From Terriglobia bacterium (GTDB lineage Bacteria > Acidobacteriota > Terriglobia > Acidiferrales > UBA7541): a DNA stretch of 51,639 nucleotides. Below the pieces are notes generated by a model, which was not told the origin of the DNA, ran no database searches, and worked only from the letters and a program-made list of their open reading frames with translations. The stretch covers positions 1 through 51,639 of the forward strand of contig JAIMAG010000016.1 of the NCBI GenBank assembly GCA_023512135.1, given 5' to 3'. Numbering within the stretch: position 1 is the stretch's first letter; every line of letters begins with the position of its first letter. Shown in pieces: positions 8,231 to 17,417 of this stretch. Position numbers and translations under genes: made by a program.

Positions 8231-9460
8231 GTGTCCAAGCGTCATGTTTGCATCGGGGTCATGTTTTGTCTGGCGACGGTCGGCGCGGCGCTGTTCGCCC
8301 GTCCGGCGGAGGAATTTGTCATTTCCGAGCGGGCCCGGCGGCTGCATCAGCGGGCGATTGTCGTCGATACCCATGTGGACGTGCCCTACAGCCATTTTTC
8401 CAAGACGGAGTTCGACTTCAGCCGGCGGCATGCGCCCGACTGGGGCCACGTGGATATCCCGCGGATGCGGGAAGGCGGCCTGGATGCCCCGTTTTTCTCG
8501 ATCTACATTCCTGCGACCGTGACCGGTCCGGAAGCGGTCAAGCGGGCCCTGCAGCTGATTGCCTGGACCCGCGCGCTGGTCGAACGCCACCCGCAGGCGA
8601 TGGCGCTGGCGACGACAGCCGCAGACGTGCGCCGCATCCATCGCGAGGGCAGAATCGCAGTTTTGCTGGGCATGGAAGGCGGCCATATGATCGCCGATGA
8701 CCTGCTGGTGCTGCGCACGTATGCCGATCTCGGCGTTCGCTATCTGACCCTGGCGCACAGCCGAAGCACGAACTGGGCCGGGTCGTCGGGCGAAGACGAC
8801 AATCGGCCGCTGACCGACTTCGGCAGGCAGGTCGTGCGCGAGCTGAACCGGCTCGGCGTGCTCGTGGATATCAGCCACGTCTCGGATCAGACGTTCTGGG
8901 ATGCCCTGGCCGTCAGCGAAGCGCCGATGATTGCCTCGCATTCTTCCTGTCGCGCCCTGTGCGACCATCCCCGGAATATGACCGACGAGATGATCCGTGC
9001 GCTGGCGCGCAAGGGCGGTGTGATTCAGATTACCTTCGTGGATACCTTCCTCAGCCAGGAACTGCGCGATGCGCAGCGGGCCACCGAGGCGGAACGCAAC
9101 CGGCGAATCGCGGAGCTCCGCGAACGCTTCCCGAACGACCCGGAACGGCAGCGCAGCGAACGGGAACGCATTTTTGAAGAGTACCGCCGGCAATGGCCGC
9201 GCGTGAGCTGGGAACGGATCGTCGACCACATCGATCACGCCGTGAAGGTGGCCGGCGTCGATCACGTCGGCCTCGGTTCGGATTTCGACGGCGCGACCAT
9301 GCCCGACGGCATGGACGACTGCACCATGCTGCCGAAACTCACCGAGGCACTGCTGCGCCGTGGCTATTCGGAACGCGACATCGAAAAGATTCTCGGCGGC
9401 AACCTGCTTCGTGTTCTTGAGCAGGCGGAGCGAGTGGCTCAGCGGCTCCGTGAACGCTAG
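8231..9460 (+). CDS. Membrane dipeptidase (peptidase family M19), exported
   Basis: A 409-residue zinc dipeptidase of the renal dipeptidase family, expected to cleave dipeptides, possibly with D-residues, in the periplasm. The N-terminus is a Sec-type signal with a hydrophobic stretch over about residues 7-24. Metal-site blocks include DTHVDVP (46-52), MEGGHMI, IASHSSCRALCDHPRN and GLGSDFDG. The GTG at 8231 has AGGAAGGAG six bases upstream, which decides the start. The same frame is open far upstream through sdhB in a different frame, but that part is not coding. Confidence 0.9.
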   Translation: MSKRHVCIGVMFCLATVGAALFARPAEEFVISERARRLHQRAIVVDTHVDVPYSHFSKTEFDFSRRHAPDWGHVDIPRMREGGLDAPFFSIYIPATVTGPEAVKRALQLIAWTRALVERHPQAMALATTAADVRRIHREGRIAVLLGMEGGHMIADDLLVLRTYADLGVRYLTLAHSRSTNWAGSSGEDDNRPLTDFGRQVVRELNRLGVLVDISHVSDQTFWDALAVSEAPMIASHSSCRALCDHPRNMTDEMIRALARKGGVIQITFVDTFLSQELRDAQRATEAERNRRIAELRERFPNDPERQRSERERIFEEYRRQWPRVSWERIVDHIDHAVKVAGVDHVGLGSDFDGATMPDGMDDCTMLPKLTEALLRRGYSERDIEKILGGNLLRVLEQAERVAQRLRER

Positions 9461-9470
9461 TCGGCCTGGA

Positions 9471-9484
9471 GCGCCTCGAGGCGC
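9471..9484. repeat. Perfect 14-base palindrome after the dipeptidase gene
   Basis: GCGCCTCGAGGCGC is self-complementary over 14 bases, ten bases after the dipeptidase stop. There is no loop and no U-tract, so it is a poor terminator. It could be an operator for the cyclophilin gene that follows, or chance in GC-rich DNA. Confidence 0.3.
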
Positions 9485-9555
9485 AATTCCTCTGTACGGA
9501 TTCTGGCCAGCATGCTAAGGTCTGAGCAGTTCCCGGATGGACTGAGGTAACGAAG

Positions 9556-10323
9556 ATGAATCGCGTGGTCTTCATCATGCTGGTGGTGCTCGCTGTTGTG
9601 GGAGCCGTTTTCTATCTCACTGTGGGCCATGCGCCCGCCCCGGAGGCCACTGTGCCAGAAGCCAGCAAGCCCGCCACGGAACCTGCCGCACCGGCTGCCG
9701 AGCAGCCTTCTGCCGCGGCACCGACCGGTGCGCCGGTTCGCCAGCGCACCCCGGAAGAAGCGGGACGCCCGCCCGGCCTGTACATGATTTTCCAGACGTC
9801 CATGGGGGAAATCCCATGCCGGCTCTATGAGCAGGAAGCGCCGGTGACGGTGCGCAAAATTGTTGGACTGGCGCTGGGGCGAATCACCTGGATCGATCCG
9901 CGAACGAACAAACCGGTCGTCGGCCAGCCTTTCTACGACGGTTTGACCTTCCACCGCGTGATCCCCAACTTCATGATTCAGGGCGGCGACCCGCTCGGCA
10001 ACGGCACCGGTGGTCCGGGAGGTCCGGGTTTTCCCTTCGAAGACGAATTCCATCCCCGCCTGCGCTTCGATCAGCCGGGGCGCCTGGCGATGGCGAACTC
10101 CGGACCCAACACGAACGGCAGCCAGTTCTTCATTACCGAAGTGCCCACGCCGCACCTGAATGACCGGCACACGATCTTCGGTGACTGTACGAATCTTTCG
10201 GTGGTGCGCCAGATTGCGCGGGTGCCCCGCGATGCTCGCGACCGGCCGCTGCAGCCGGTGAGGATCGAACGCGTCATCATCGAACGCGTGGGGCCGAAGC
10301 CTCCCAACGCTCCCGAAGGATGA
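9556..10323 (+). CDS. Peptidyl-prolyl cis-trans isomerase, cyclophilin type, membrane-anchored
   Basis: A 255-residue protein with an N-terminal membrane anchor (residues 4-23), an Ala/Pro-rich linker to about residue 72, and a cyclophilin domain. The blocks [35 protein letters not shown] and HTIFG hold the active-site arginine, glutamine and phenylalanine residues. It would assist folding of exported proteins on the periplasmic side. GAGGTAACGAAG precedes the ATG. The linker length suggests a domain held away from the membrane. Confidence 0.92.
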   Translation: MNRVVFIMLVVLAVVGAVFYLTVGHAPAPEATVPEASKPATEPAAPAAEQPSAAAPTGAPVRQRTPEEAGRPPGLYMIFQTSMGEIPCRLYEQEAPVTVRKIVGLALGRITWIDPRTNKPVVGQPFYDGLTFHRVIPNFMIQGGDPLGNGTGGPGGPGFPFEDEFHPRLRFDQPGRLAMANSGPNTNGSQFFITEVPTPHLNDRHTIFGDCTNLSVVRQIARVPRDARDRPLQPVRIERVIIERVGPKPPNAPEG

Positions 10324-10435
10324 ATTCGCCACTCCCCGTCCTTCCGCGGGCGGTGGGACAGGTTGTCGCGCGCCGCAGGCTGCCGCCTGGACGGTTCGTG
10401 TGCCGCGGGGTGGCAACGTGTCCGCCGAGAGCAGC

Positions 10436-12412
10436 TCACATTTTCTCCGGCGCTTCGATACCCAGCAGCGCCAGAGCCACTTCGAGCTGCTGCATCACCA
10501 GCGACGTCAGCATCAGCAGAAAGGCCTGCCGCGTCGCATCGGCTTCGGTCAGGATATGGTGTCGGTGATAGAAGTTGTTGAAGGCCTGCGCCAGTTGGAA
10601 CGCATACTTGGCCACAAAGGCCGGTTCCTGCGCCGTAACCGCAGCGTGCACCGCTGCGTCCAGTGAGCCCGCCAGCAGGACCAGCTCCCAGAATTCGTTT
10701 CCTTCCGGTGGGGCAAGAAAACGCGCTGCCTGCTCCGGCGTCAACGAGATTTCCAGGCTGCCGTCGGCGGCCTCAGATGTTTCCATCTGCTGCATGGCCC
10801 ATTTGCGAAAAATGTTGCGGGCACGCACGACGGCGTACTGGCAGTAGGGTCCGGTTTCCCCTTCGAAGCTGAGGGCATCTTTGAAGTCAAAAGCGACCAC
10901 CGTGTTGCGCGTGTATTTCAACAGGTAGTAGCGAAGCGCACTGACGGCGATCGCATGCGCGCGGGTTGCGCGTTCTTCGGCGGGGTCGTCCGGGTGGCGA
11001 GCATCGACTTCCGCGCGGGCGCGCGCTTCGAGGCGGTCGAGCAGATCATCGGCCTTGACGCCGGTACCGCGGCGACCGCTGACTTCGACATAGGCCCGGC
11101 GCCGCTCCTCTTCCGAAAGCGGGTAACCGAGCTCTTCGGCACAGCGTGGCGAAAGCGCCACCATTTCATACGCGAAGTGCACCGAGCGGTCCGCCTGTTC
11201 GGAATAGCCCAGTGCACGCAGGCCGGCGACGACGATGTTCTGCAGGTACGACTGGCGGGAATCGATCACATTGAAAACCTGATCGGCGCGGCCAAAGCAG
11301 GGAGCATCCGGCTCACCGGCTTCGCTCGCCGTGACCCACACCGTGTGGCCGCTCGGATGCGTGTGGAAGCGGCGATAGGCAAAGTCGCGGTCGAGGAGAC
11401 CGAATTTCCAGAGCTGATAGGCGATGTCCTTGCCCACATAGGTCACCGTTCCGTTCGAACGCACGAGGATTTTCGCTTCCGGCGCGGCAGTGGGTTCATC
11501 GGCATCGCCCAGTGGCATCACCCAGCAACCGGCATTCTTGCCGCTGGTGGCGTAGACGACGGCACCGCGTTGCTTCAGCAGGGCAAAGGCCGCATCCCAG
11601 AATTTCAGGCGCAGGATCTCGCTCTCCCGGGGCAACAGGTCGTACTCGACGCCGAGCCGCTCCATCGTGCGCAGATGGCAGCGAACGATGGTCGTGGCGA
11701 TCAGCTCGGCCAGCTCGGCTTCGGTGCCGTGACCTTCTTCGATGGCCTTCAGAGCCTGATTGCGAAGCTCAATGCGCGCCGGGTCTTCCTCGAAAAACTG
11801 GGTGACGCGGGCATATAGGTCCCAGCAGTAGAAATCAAACTTGGGCTGGGTCGCGAGCTGCCGCACGTCCTCCACTGGTTTCTTTTCCAGATGGAGAAAG
11901 CCGACGACGACGTCGGCCACCTGCACGCCGGTATTGTCGATATAGTTCTGCACCTCGACCCGATGCCCGGTGTGGCGGAGCAGCCGGACGAATGTATCCC
12001 CCAGCACGGCGTTGCGCAGGTGACCGATATGCGCCGCTTTGTTCGGGTTGATGTTCGTGTGCTCGACGATAATCTTGGGGGCGTCGGGAGCCGGCGAAGG
12101 TGCCGCCGTTTCGGCGAGCGCTGCTTCCCGAAAGAACGCCGCGCGGTCCAGATACGCATTCAGGTAGCCGCCGCCGGCCACCGTCCAGCGTTCGATCCCC
12201 GGAATCGAAGGCAGCAACGAAGCCATCTCTTCGGCCAGCGGGCGGGGCGGACGGCGAAGCAGCCGGGCCAACTCGAAACAGACGGGCGTAGCCATCTCAC
12301 CGAGTTCGGTCTTGGGCGGACGGCTGATGGCCACGTGCACGCTGACGCCGTAGCGCTCACGCAGGAAACGCTCCAGCGTTTCGCGAACTCGGTTTTCGAG
12401 AACCTGATACAT
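10436..12412 (-). CDS. argS: Arginyl-tRNA synthetase
   Basis: A 658-residue class I synthetase that charges tRNA-Arg. The N-terminal Add-1 domain is followed by the HIGH signature in NPNKAAHIGHLRNAV, and the C-terminal DALR anticodon-binding helical domain ends the protein. The ATG at 12412 is chosen because it begins the conserved N-terminal domain and has AGGAAG six bases upstream. The open frame extends about 170 codons farther without protein-like sequence. It is divergent from the sirtuin gene. Confidence 0.95.
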   Translation of the reverse strand: MYQVLENRVRETLERFLRERYGVSVHVAISRPPKTELGEMATPVCFELARLLRRPPRPLAEEMASLLPSIPGIERWTVAGGGYLNAYLDRAAFFREAALAETAAPSPAPDAPKIIVEHTNINPNKAAHIGHLRNAVLGDTFVRLLRHTGHRVEVQNYIDNTGVQVADVVVGFLHLEKKPVEDVRQLATQPKFDFYCWDLYARVTQFFEEDPARIELRNQALKAIEEGHGTEAELAELIATTIVRCHLRTMERLGVEYDLLPRESEILRLKFWDAAFALLKQRGAVVYATSGKNAGCWVMPLGDADEPTAAPEAKILVRSNGTVTYVGKDIAYQLWKFGLLDRDFAYRRFHTHPSGHTVWVTASEAGEPDAPCFGRADQVFNVIDSRQSYLQNIVVAGLRALGYSEQADRSVHFAYEMVALSPRCAEELGYPLSEEERRRAYVEVSGRRGTGVKADDLLDRLEARARAEVDARHPDDPAEERATRAHAIAVSALRYYLLKYTRNTVVAFDFKDALSFEGETGPYCQYAVVRARNIFRKWAMQQMETSEAADGSLEISLTPEQAARFLAPPEGNEFWELVLLAGSLDAAVHAAVTAQEPAFVAKYAFQLAQAFNNFYHRHHILTEADATRQAFLLMLTSLVMQQLEVALALLGIEAPEKM

Positions 12413-12494
12413 TCGGCTTCCTGGTACCCGGGCTTCCCGGGGCCGCGGGCGCTGTGTTGCCGCGCACCGGGCGGCTGCGGACAGCAAAGTCTGG

Positions 12495-12500
12495 ATTATA
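12495..12500 (-). promoter_or_regulatory. -10 box for argS
   Basis: A perfect TATAAT on the minus strand predicts a start near 12488 and a leader of about 76 bases. The -35 position holds only a weak TATCCG. It lies in the 126-base divergent gap between argS and the sirtuin gene. Confidence 0.4.
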
Positions 12501-12538
12501 CGGTGCGCGCCGTTTTTCGGATAGAGCCGGAGGGCGAA

Positions 12539-13333
12539 TTGACACTGCCAGAAGCGGCGACTACTATCACTCGTCTGAATGTGAGAGTGCAGACTCTGCC
12601 GGAGGGAATTGCCCGGGCGCGTCACTGGCTCGCCGAGGCCCGCCGCGTGTTGGTGCTGACGGGCGCGGGTTGCAGTGCCGAAAGCGGGGTGCCCACCTTC
12701 CGCGGTGCGGGAGGATTGTGGCGGCAGTTTCGCCCGGAGACGCTCGCTACACCGGAAGCGTTTGCCCGCGACCCGAAACTGGTCTGGGAGTGGTACGACT
12801 GGAGGCGACAGCGGATTGCGCAGGCGCAGCCGAACCCGGGCCACTACGCACTGGTGGAGCTGGAACAGCGCCTGGGCGATGGGTTTGCGCTGTTCACGCA
12901 GAACGTAGACGGGCTGCACGAGCGCGCCGGCAGCCAGCGCGTCTGGCGTTTACATGGAGACATCTGGCTGCTCCGTTGCACCGGCTGTGGCCGGCAGGAA
13001 CGGAATCTGGCGGCGCCGCTGCCGGTGCTGCCGCCGCGGTGTGACCGCTGTGGAGCCTTGTTCCGGCCCGGCGTGGTCTGGTTCGGTGAGCCGTTGCCGG
13101 CCGATGTGCTCGACGCGGCTTTCGCGGCGGCGCGCAGGGCGGAGGTTTGTCTGGTGCTCGGGACGTCCTCGGTGGTGTATCCGGCAGCACGCATTCCCCA
13201 GAGCGCGCTCGAATCCGGTGCCCGGGTCGTGGAGATCAATCTGGAGCCGACCGAGCTGAGCGACCGGGTGCACCTCTCGCTGCGCGGACGCACCGGCGAG
13301 CTGCTGCCGCAGATTGTGCAGGGCGCGGGATGA
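12539..13333 (+). CDS. NAD-dependent protein deacylase, sirtuin class III type
   Basis: A 264-residue Sir2-family enzyme that removes acyl groups from lysines using NAD. GAGCSAESGVPTFRG (residues 42-56) and QNVDGLHE are the NAD-binding blocks. H139 in LHGD is the catalytic histidine, and C147, C150, C168 and C171 form the zinc site. Y86 and R89 match the Tyr/Arg pair of CobB and SIRT5 that binds succinyl or malonyl groups, so desuccinylase activity is likely. The TTG at 12539 is preferred because GGAGGG lies four bases upstream; GTG at 12581 has no such site. Its stop overlaps larC (ATGA). Confidence 0.88.
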   Translation: MTLPEAATTITRLNVRVQTLPEGIARARHWLAEARRVLVLTGAGCSAESGVPTFRGAGGLWRQFRPETLATPEAFARDPKLVWEWYDWRRQRIAQAQPNPGHYALVELEQRLGDGFALFTQNVDGLHERAGSQRVWRLHGDIWLLRCTGCGRQERNLAAPLPVLPPRCDRCGALFRPGVVWFGEPLPADVLDAAFAAARRAEVCLVLGTSSVVYPAARIPQSALESGARVVEINLEPTELSDRVHLSLRGRTGELLPQIVQGAG

Positions 13334-14523
13334 AAATCGCTTACTTCGACTGCTTTTCCGGCATCAGCGGCGATATGACGCTCGGCGCTCTGGTGGATGC
13401 CGGCGTCCCGCTTGCACAAATCGAGGCCGGACTGCGCAAGCTGCCGCTGGCCGGCTGGGAGATTTCCGCCGAAAAAGTGAAGCGGGGGGCGCTGGCGGCG
13501 ACGCAGGTGAAGGTCGCCGTGCAGGAGCAGCAAAGCCATCGCCACTTGCGACAGATCCTTGAAATCATCGCTGCGGCGGAACTGACACCCCGCGTGGCCG
13601 GGCGCGCGCGACAAATTTTCGAGCGGCTGGGTGCAGCCGAGGCGCGGATCCACAACGTCCCGATCGAGCGCGTGCATTTTCACGAAGTCGGAGCCGTGGA
13701 CGCGATCATCGACATCGTCGGCGCCTGCATCGGCTTCGAGCTCGCGGGTATCGAAGCGTTTGCCTGCTCGCCGGTGAACGTCGGCGGCGGACGCGCCCGG
13801 ACCGCCCACGGCACGCTTCCCGTTCCCGCACCCGCCGCTGCGGAATTGCTGAAGGGCGCGGCCACTTACTCCACGGGAATCGACCGCGAGCTGACTACGC
13901 CGACCGGCGCAGCCATCGCGGCCACGCTGGCCACCCAGTTCGGTCCGCTGCCGCCGATGCGCATCGAAGCCATCGGATACGGAGCCGGCTCCTGGGAACT
14001 GGCCGAACAGCCCAACGTGCTGCGTCTGTTTCTGGGGGAAACGCTTCCGGAGCCTGTGGCTGCGGGAGCACGCGGCGGGGAGGAAACCATCGCCGTGCTC
14101 GAGGCTAACCTCGACGACATGAATCCGCAGATCTACGGCTATTTCGTCGAACGAGCGCTGGCCGCCGGCGCACTGGATGTGTTTGCCACGCCAGTGCTGA
14201 TGAAAAAGAACCGGCCCGGACAACTGGTCACCGTTCTCTGCCCGCCGGTCATGGTGGCGCCGATGATCGAGTTGCTGTTCCGCGAGACCACCACGATTGG
14301 TGTCCGCTGGTGCGAAATGCAGCGGCGCTGCCTGGAGCGTGAACTCGTGACGGTGGAAACCCCGCACGGAACCGTGCGGATGAAAGTTGCCCGTCTGGAC
14401 GGTCGCGTGCTGAACGTTGCTCCAGAATTTGACGATTGCCGGCGCATTGCCGAACAGACCGGTTTGCCCCTGAAGCAGGTGATGGTCGAGGCCACGCTGT
14501 GTTTTGAGAAATCGCAGCAATGA
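13330..14523 (+). CDS. larC: Nickel-pincer cofactor biosynthesis protein LarC (DUF111)
   Basis: A 397-residue protein opening with MKIAYFDCFSGISGDM, the hallmark of LarC, which inserts nickel into the pincer nucleotide in a CTP-dependent reaction. It is a single continuous frame, unlike the Lactobacillus gene, which needs a frameshift to make the full-length protein. It is coupled to the upstream sirtuin gene by a four-base overlap. larE lies about 9 kb away on the other strand (22637-23470). larA and larB are not in the window, so the client enzyme is unknown. Confidence 0.9.
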   Translation: MKIAYFDCFSGISGDMTLGALVDAGVPLAQIEAGLRKLPLAGWEISAEKVKRGALAATQVKVAVQEQQSHRHLRQILEIIAAAELTPRVAGRARQIFERLGAAEARIHNVPIERVHFHEVGAVDAIIDIVGACIGFELAGIEAFACSPVNVGGGRARTAHGTLPVPAPAAAELLKGAATYSTGIDRELTTPTGAAIAATLATQFGPLPPMRIEAIGYGAGSWELAEQPNVLRLFLGETLPEPVAAGARGGEETIAVLEANLDDMNPQIYGYFVERALAAGALDVFATPVLMKKNRPGQLVTVLCPPVMVAPMIELLFRETTTIGVRWCEMQRRCLERELVTVETPHGTVRMKVARLDGRVLNVAPEFDDCRRIAEQTGLPLKQVMVEATLCFEKSQQ

Positions 14524-14551
14524 CCCGGCTGCCGGCAACGCGAAAGGAATC

Positions 14552-16507
14552 ATGGGAAAGTTCTATCTGACGACGCCGCTCTACTACGCCAACGCCCGGC
14601 CGCATGTGGGTTCTGCCTATTCCACGATCGTCTGTGATGTGATTGCGCGCTTTCGGCGCATGTGCGGCGAGGAAGTGGCGTTCCTGACCGGCACGGATGA
14701 GCACGGCGAGAATATCGCGCGGGCAGCGGCGCGCGCCGGCGTTTCCCCGCGCGAACACGTGGACCGCAACGTGGCGGCGTTTCAGGCCCTGTGGCGCGAG
14801 CTGGGTATTGCCTACACGCACTTCATCCGCACCACGGCGCCCGAGCACCAGCGGGCTGTGCACCGCATCCTGCTGAAAACTCGTGACGCCGGCTACATCT
14901 ACAAGGGCCGCTATCAGGGCCGCTACTGCGTGCACGACAACCTCTACGTGAGCGATTCCACCGAACCTGCCGATTGCCCGCTTTGCGGCCGCCCGGCCGA
15001 GCTGGTTTCCGAAGAAAACTATTTTTTCAAACTCTCCGCTTTCCAGCAGCGGCTGCTCGAACACTACGAGACGCATCCGGAATTTGTGCAGCCCGATTTC
15101 CGTCGCAACGAGGTCGTCAGCTTCGTCCGCAGCGGCCTGCGGGACATCTCGGTCAGTCGCAAAACGGTGAAGTGGGGCATTCCCTGGCCGGAAGACCCCG
15201 AGCAGGTCGTCTACGTCTGGTACGACGCGCTGATGGGCTACATGAGCGGGGTCGGCTACGGCGACGACGAGCTGCAGTGGGAGAAATTCTGGCCCGCCGA
15301 TCTGCACCTGATCGGCAAGGAAATCATCCGCTTCCATGCCGTGTACTGGCCGGCCTTTCTGATGGCGGCCGAAGAACCGCTGCCCCGGCAGGTGTTTGCG
15401 CACGGCTGGTTGCTGTTCGAGCAGCAGAAGATGAGCAAGTCGAAAGGAAACATCGCCTACGCGGAGCCGATCGCCCGCACGCTGGGCGCCGATGCGCTGC
15501 GCTACTACCTGCTGCGCGACATCCCTTTCGGCCAGGACGGCAATTTCAGCCACGAAGCGCTCGTCACCCGCTACAATGCCGACCTGGCCAACGATCTCGG
15601 CAATCTGGCCACGCGCACGCTGGCGATGCTGGAGCGCTACTTCGGCGGAGAAGTTCCCGCGGCCGCAGCCGCCGGCAGCCGCGAGGCGGCCGTGGCCGGT
15701 GCCGCGATGCGCACCATCGAGCAGGCGAACGCGAGCTACGTCCGATACGAGTTCCATCGCGCGCTCGATGCCATCTGGGGACTCGTCGCACAGGTGAACA
15801 AGTATCTGGTCGAAGCGCAGCCGTGGGCGCTCGCTGAAGCCGAAGAAAAGCGTGATGAACTGTCCGTAATTCTCTACACGGCTGCCGAAGCACTGCGCAT
15901 TGTCGTGGCACTGGCCCATCCGGTGCTGCCCGAAACGACCAGCAAGCTCTGGCGGCAGCTCGGACAGACGAGCGAGCTCGGCAAGCTGCGGCTGGACGAG
16001 CTGGTCTGGGGTGAGCTGCGTCCCGGGACCCGGGTGGGCCCGGCCGAAGCCGTCTTCCCGCGCGTTGACAAAGACGCAGCGCTCGACCGCATCGAAGCAC
16101 TGGAACAACAGATTCTGGCTGAGGGCGCCGGCCAGCCGGCCACAGCCGCGGCAGAAACCGCGTCCAGGGAGAAGTCGAAAATGATTACCATCGAAGATTT
16201 TGCCAAAGTGGAAATGCGCGTGGGCGAGATCAAATCAGCGGAACGGGTACCCAACGCGGACAAACTGCTCAAAGTGATGGTGGACATCGGCGACGAGGTG
16301 CGGCAGGTGGTCGCCGGCATCGCCGAGGTGTACGCCCCGGAAACGCTCATCGGCCGGAAAGTCATCGTGGTGACCAATCTGCAGCCGCGCAAGCTGCGCG
16401 GAGTGGAATCGAACGGGATGATCATCGCGGCGACGGTCGGTCCGGAAGGCAAACCGGTGCTGGCCACCTTCACCGAACCGGTACCGAACGGCAGCCGGCT
16501 GAAGTAG
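14552..16507 (+). CDS. metG: Methionyl-tRNA synthetase with fused C-terminal tRNA-binding domain
   Basis: A 651-residue class I synthetase. The HIGH-equivalent HVGS is at residues 17-20, KMSKSKGN marks the catalytic loop, and CPLC belongs to the zinc knuckle. Residues from about 545 onward form an OB-fold tRNA-binding domain of the EMAP/Trbp111 type (VEMRVGEIKSAERVPNADKL), joined by an Ala/Glu linker. AAGGA precedes the ATG at 14552 by four bases. An upstream in-frame ATG at 14504 lies inside larC and is rejected. Confidence 0.95.
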   Translation: MGKFYLTTPLYYANARPHVGSAYSTIVCDVIARFRRMCGEEVAFLTGTDEHGENIARAAARAGVSPREHVDRNVAAFQALWRELGIAYTHFIRTTAPEHQRAVHRILLKTRDAGYIYKGRYQGRYCVHDNLYVSDSTEPADCPLCGRPAELVSEENYFFKLSAFQQRLLEHYETHPEFVQPDFRRNEVVSFVRSGLRDISVSRKTVKWGIPWPEDPEQVVYVWYDALMGYMSGVGYGDDELQWEKFWPADLHLIGKEIIRFHAVYWPAFLMAAEEPLPRQVFAHGWLLFEQQKMSKSKGNIAYAEPIARTLGADALRYYLLRDIPFGQDGNFSHEALVTRYNADLANDLGNLATRTLAMLERYFGGEVPAAAAAGSREAAVAGAAMRTIEQANASYVRYEFHRALDAIWGLVAQVNKYLVEAQPWALAEAEEKRDELSVILYTAAEALRIVVALAHPVLPETTSKLWRQLGQTSELGKLRLDELVWGELRPGTRVGPAEAVFPRVDKDAALDRIEALEQQILAEGAGQPATAAAETASREKSKMITIEDFAKVEMRVGEIKSAERVPNADKLLKVMVDIGDEVRQVVAGIAEVYAPETLIGRKVIVVTNLQPRKLRGVESNGMIIAATVGPEGKPVLATFTEPVPNGSRLK

Positions 16508-16571
16508 ACACAGCGCGCCGGGCACCGGCCGGCGTGCGCGTTGGGCAAGGTCCTGAATCGTTGAATGAGGA

Positions 16572-17396
16572 ATGAGTGCATCGGCTCCCATCGGAGTGGT
16601 CGATTCGCATGCGCATCTGGAATGGCCTGACTTTGCGGCCGACCGCGAAGCCGTGTTGGCCCGCGCCCGGGCTGCCGGGGTGGTGGCCATCCTGGCGATC
16701 GGCAGTGCCGCCGGGCCGGAACGACTCGATGCGGCCATCCCGTTTGCCGAGCAGCACGACTGGGTGTTCGCCACCGTCGGCATTCACCCGCAGCAAACCC
16801 TGCTCGCGCGTCCGGAGCACCTGGACCGACTGCACGAGCTGGCCCGGCATCCGCGTGTGATCGGCTTCGGCGAAATCGGTCTGGATTATTACCGCGACTA
16901 TGCCCCGCGCGATGCGCAGCAACGATTGTTTCGTGAGCTGCTCGGTGTGGCCCGCAGTGCCCGCTTGCCGGTCATCATTCATTGCCGTGCGGCTTGGGCG
17001 GACACGCTGGAAATTCTCGGACAGGAGTGGCGCACGTCGGGCTTGGGCGGTATCCTGCATTGCTTCAGCGGCACTTTGGAGGATGCCCGGCGCGGCATGG
17101 AGATGGGTTTTCTGATTTCCTTTGCGGGCAACATCACCTACCGGAAGGCAGATGCGTTGCGTGAACTTGCTCGCGCTCTGCCGCTCGAAGCGCTGCTAGT
17201 CGAGACGGATGCACCGTTTCTGCCCCCGGAAGGCTTCCGCGGGCAGCGCAACGAGCCGGCCCGTGTGGTGGAGGTGGCGCGGGCTGTGGCAAGTGTGAGA
17301 AACTTAGGCCTTGCGGAGTTTGCTGCTGCGACCACGGCAAATTTTGAGCGCTTATTTCGACTGCGCCCCAGTAGCCTGACGGGCTCGCGTGGTTGA
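16572..17396 (+). CDS. tatD: TatD family metal-dependent hydrolase / DNase
   Basis: A 274-residue TIM-barrel hydrolase. Metal ligands appear in DSHAHLE (residues 11-17), the EIGLDYYRD block, HCRAA, HCFSG and ETDAPFL. Homologues act as 3'-5' exonucleases on DNA or RNA, or as D-aminoacyl-tRNA quality-control enzymes. A tatD gene directly after metG is a common bacterial arrangement. The gene ends 21 bases before the polyprenyl synthase start used here. Confidence 0.92.
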   Translation: MSASAPIGVVDSHAHLEWPDFAADREAVLARARAAGVVAILAIGSAAGPERLDAAIPFAEQHDWVFATVGIHPQQTLLARPEHLDRLHELARHPRVIGFGEIGLDYYRDYAPRDAQQRLFRELLGVARSARLPVIIHCRAAWADTLEILGQEWRTSGLGGILHCFSGTLEDARRGMEMGFLISFAGNITYRKADALRELARALPLEALLVETDAPFLPPEGFRGQRNEPARVVEVARAVASVRNLGLAEFAAATTANFERLFRLRPSSLTGSRG

Positions 17397-17417
17397 GGGG
17401 AGGCGTCCATTCACCTG

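Noticed and set aside
14249-16108. A 619-codon minus-strand open frame
   Set aside because: It lies opposite larC and metG, whose frames carry clear motifs. The opposite frame has no recognisable protein.
16508-16571. GC-rich inverted repeat after metG as terminator
   Set aside because: The stem is imperfect and lacks a U-tract. Continued transcription into tatD is more likely.
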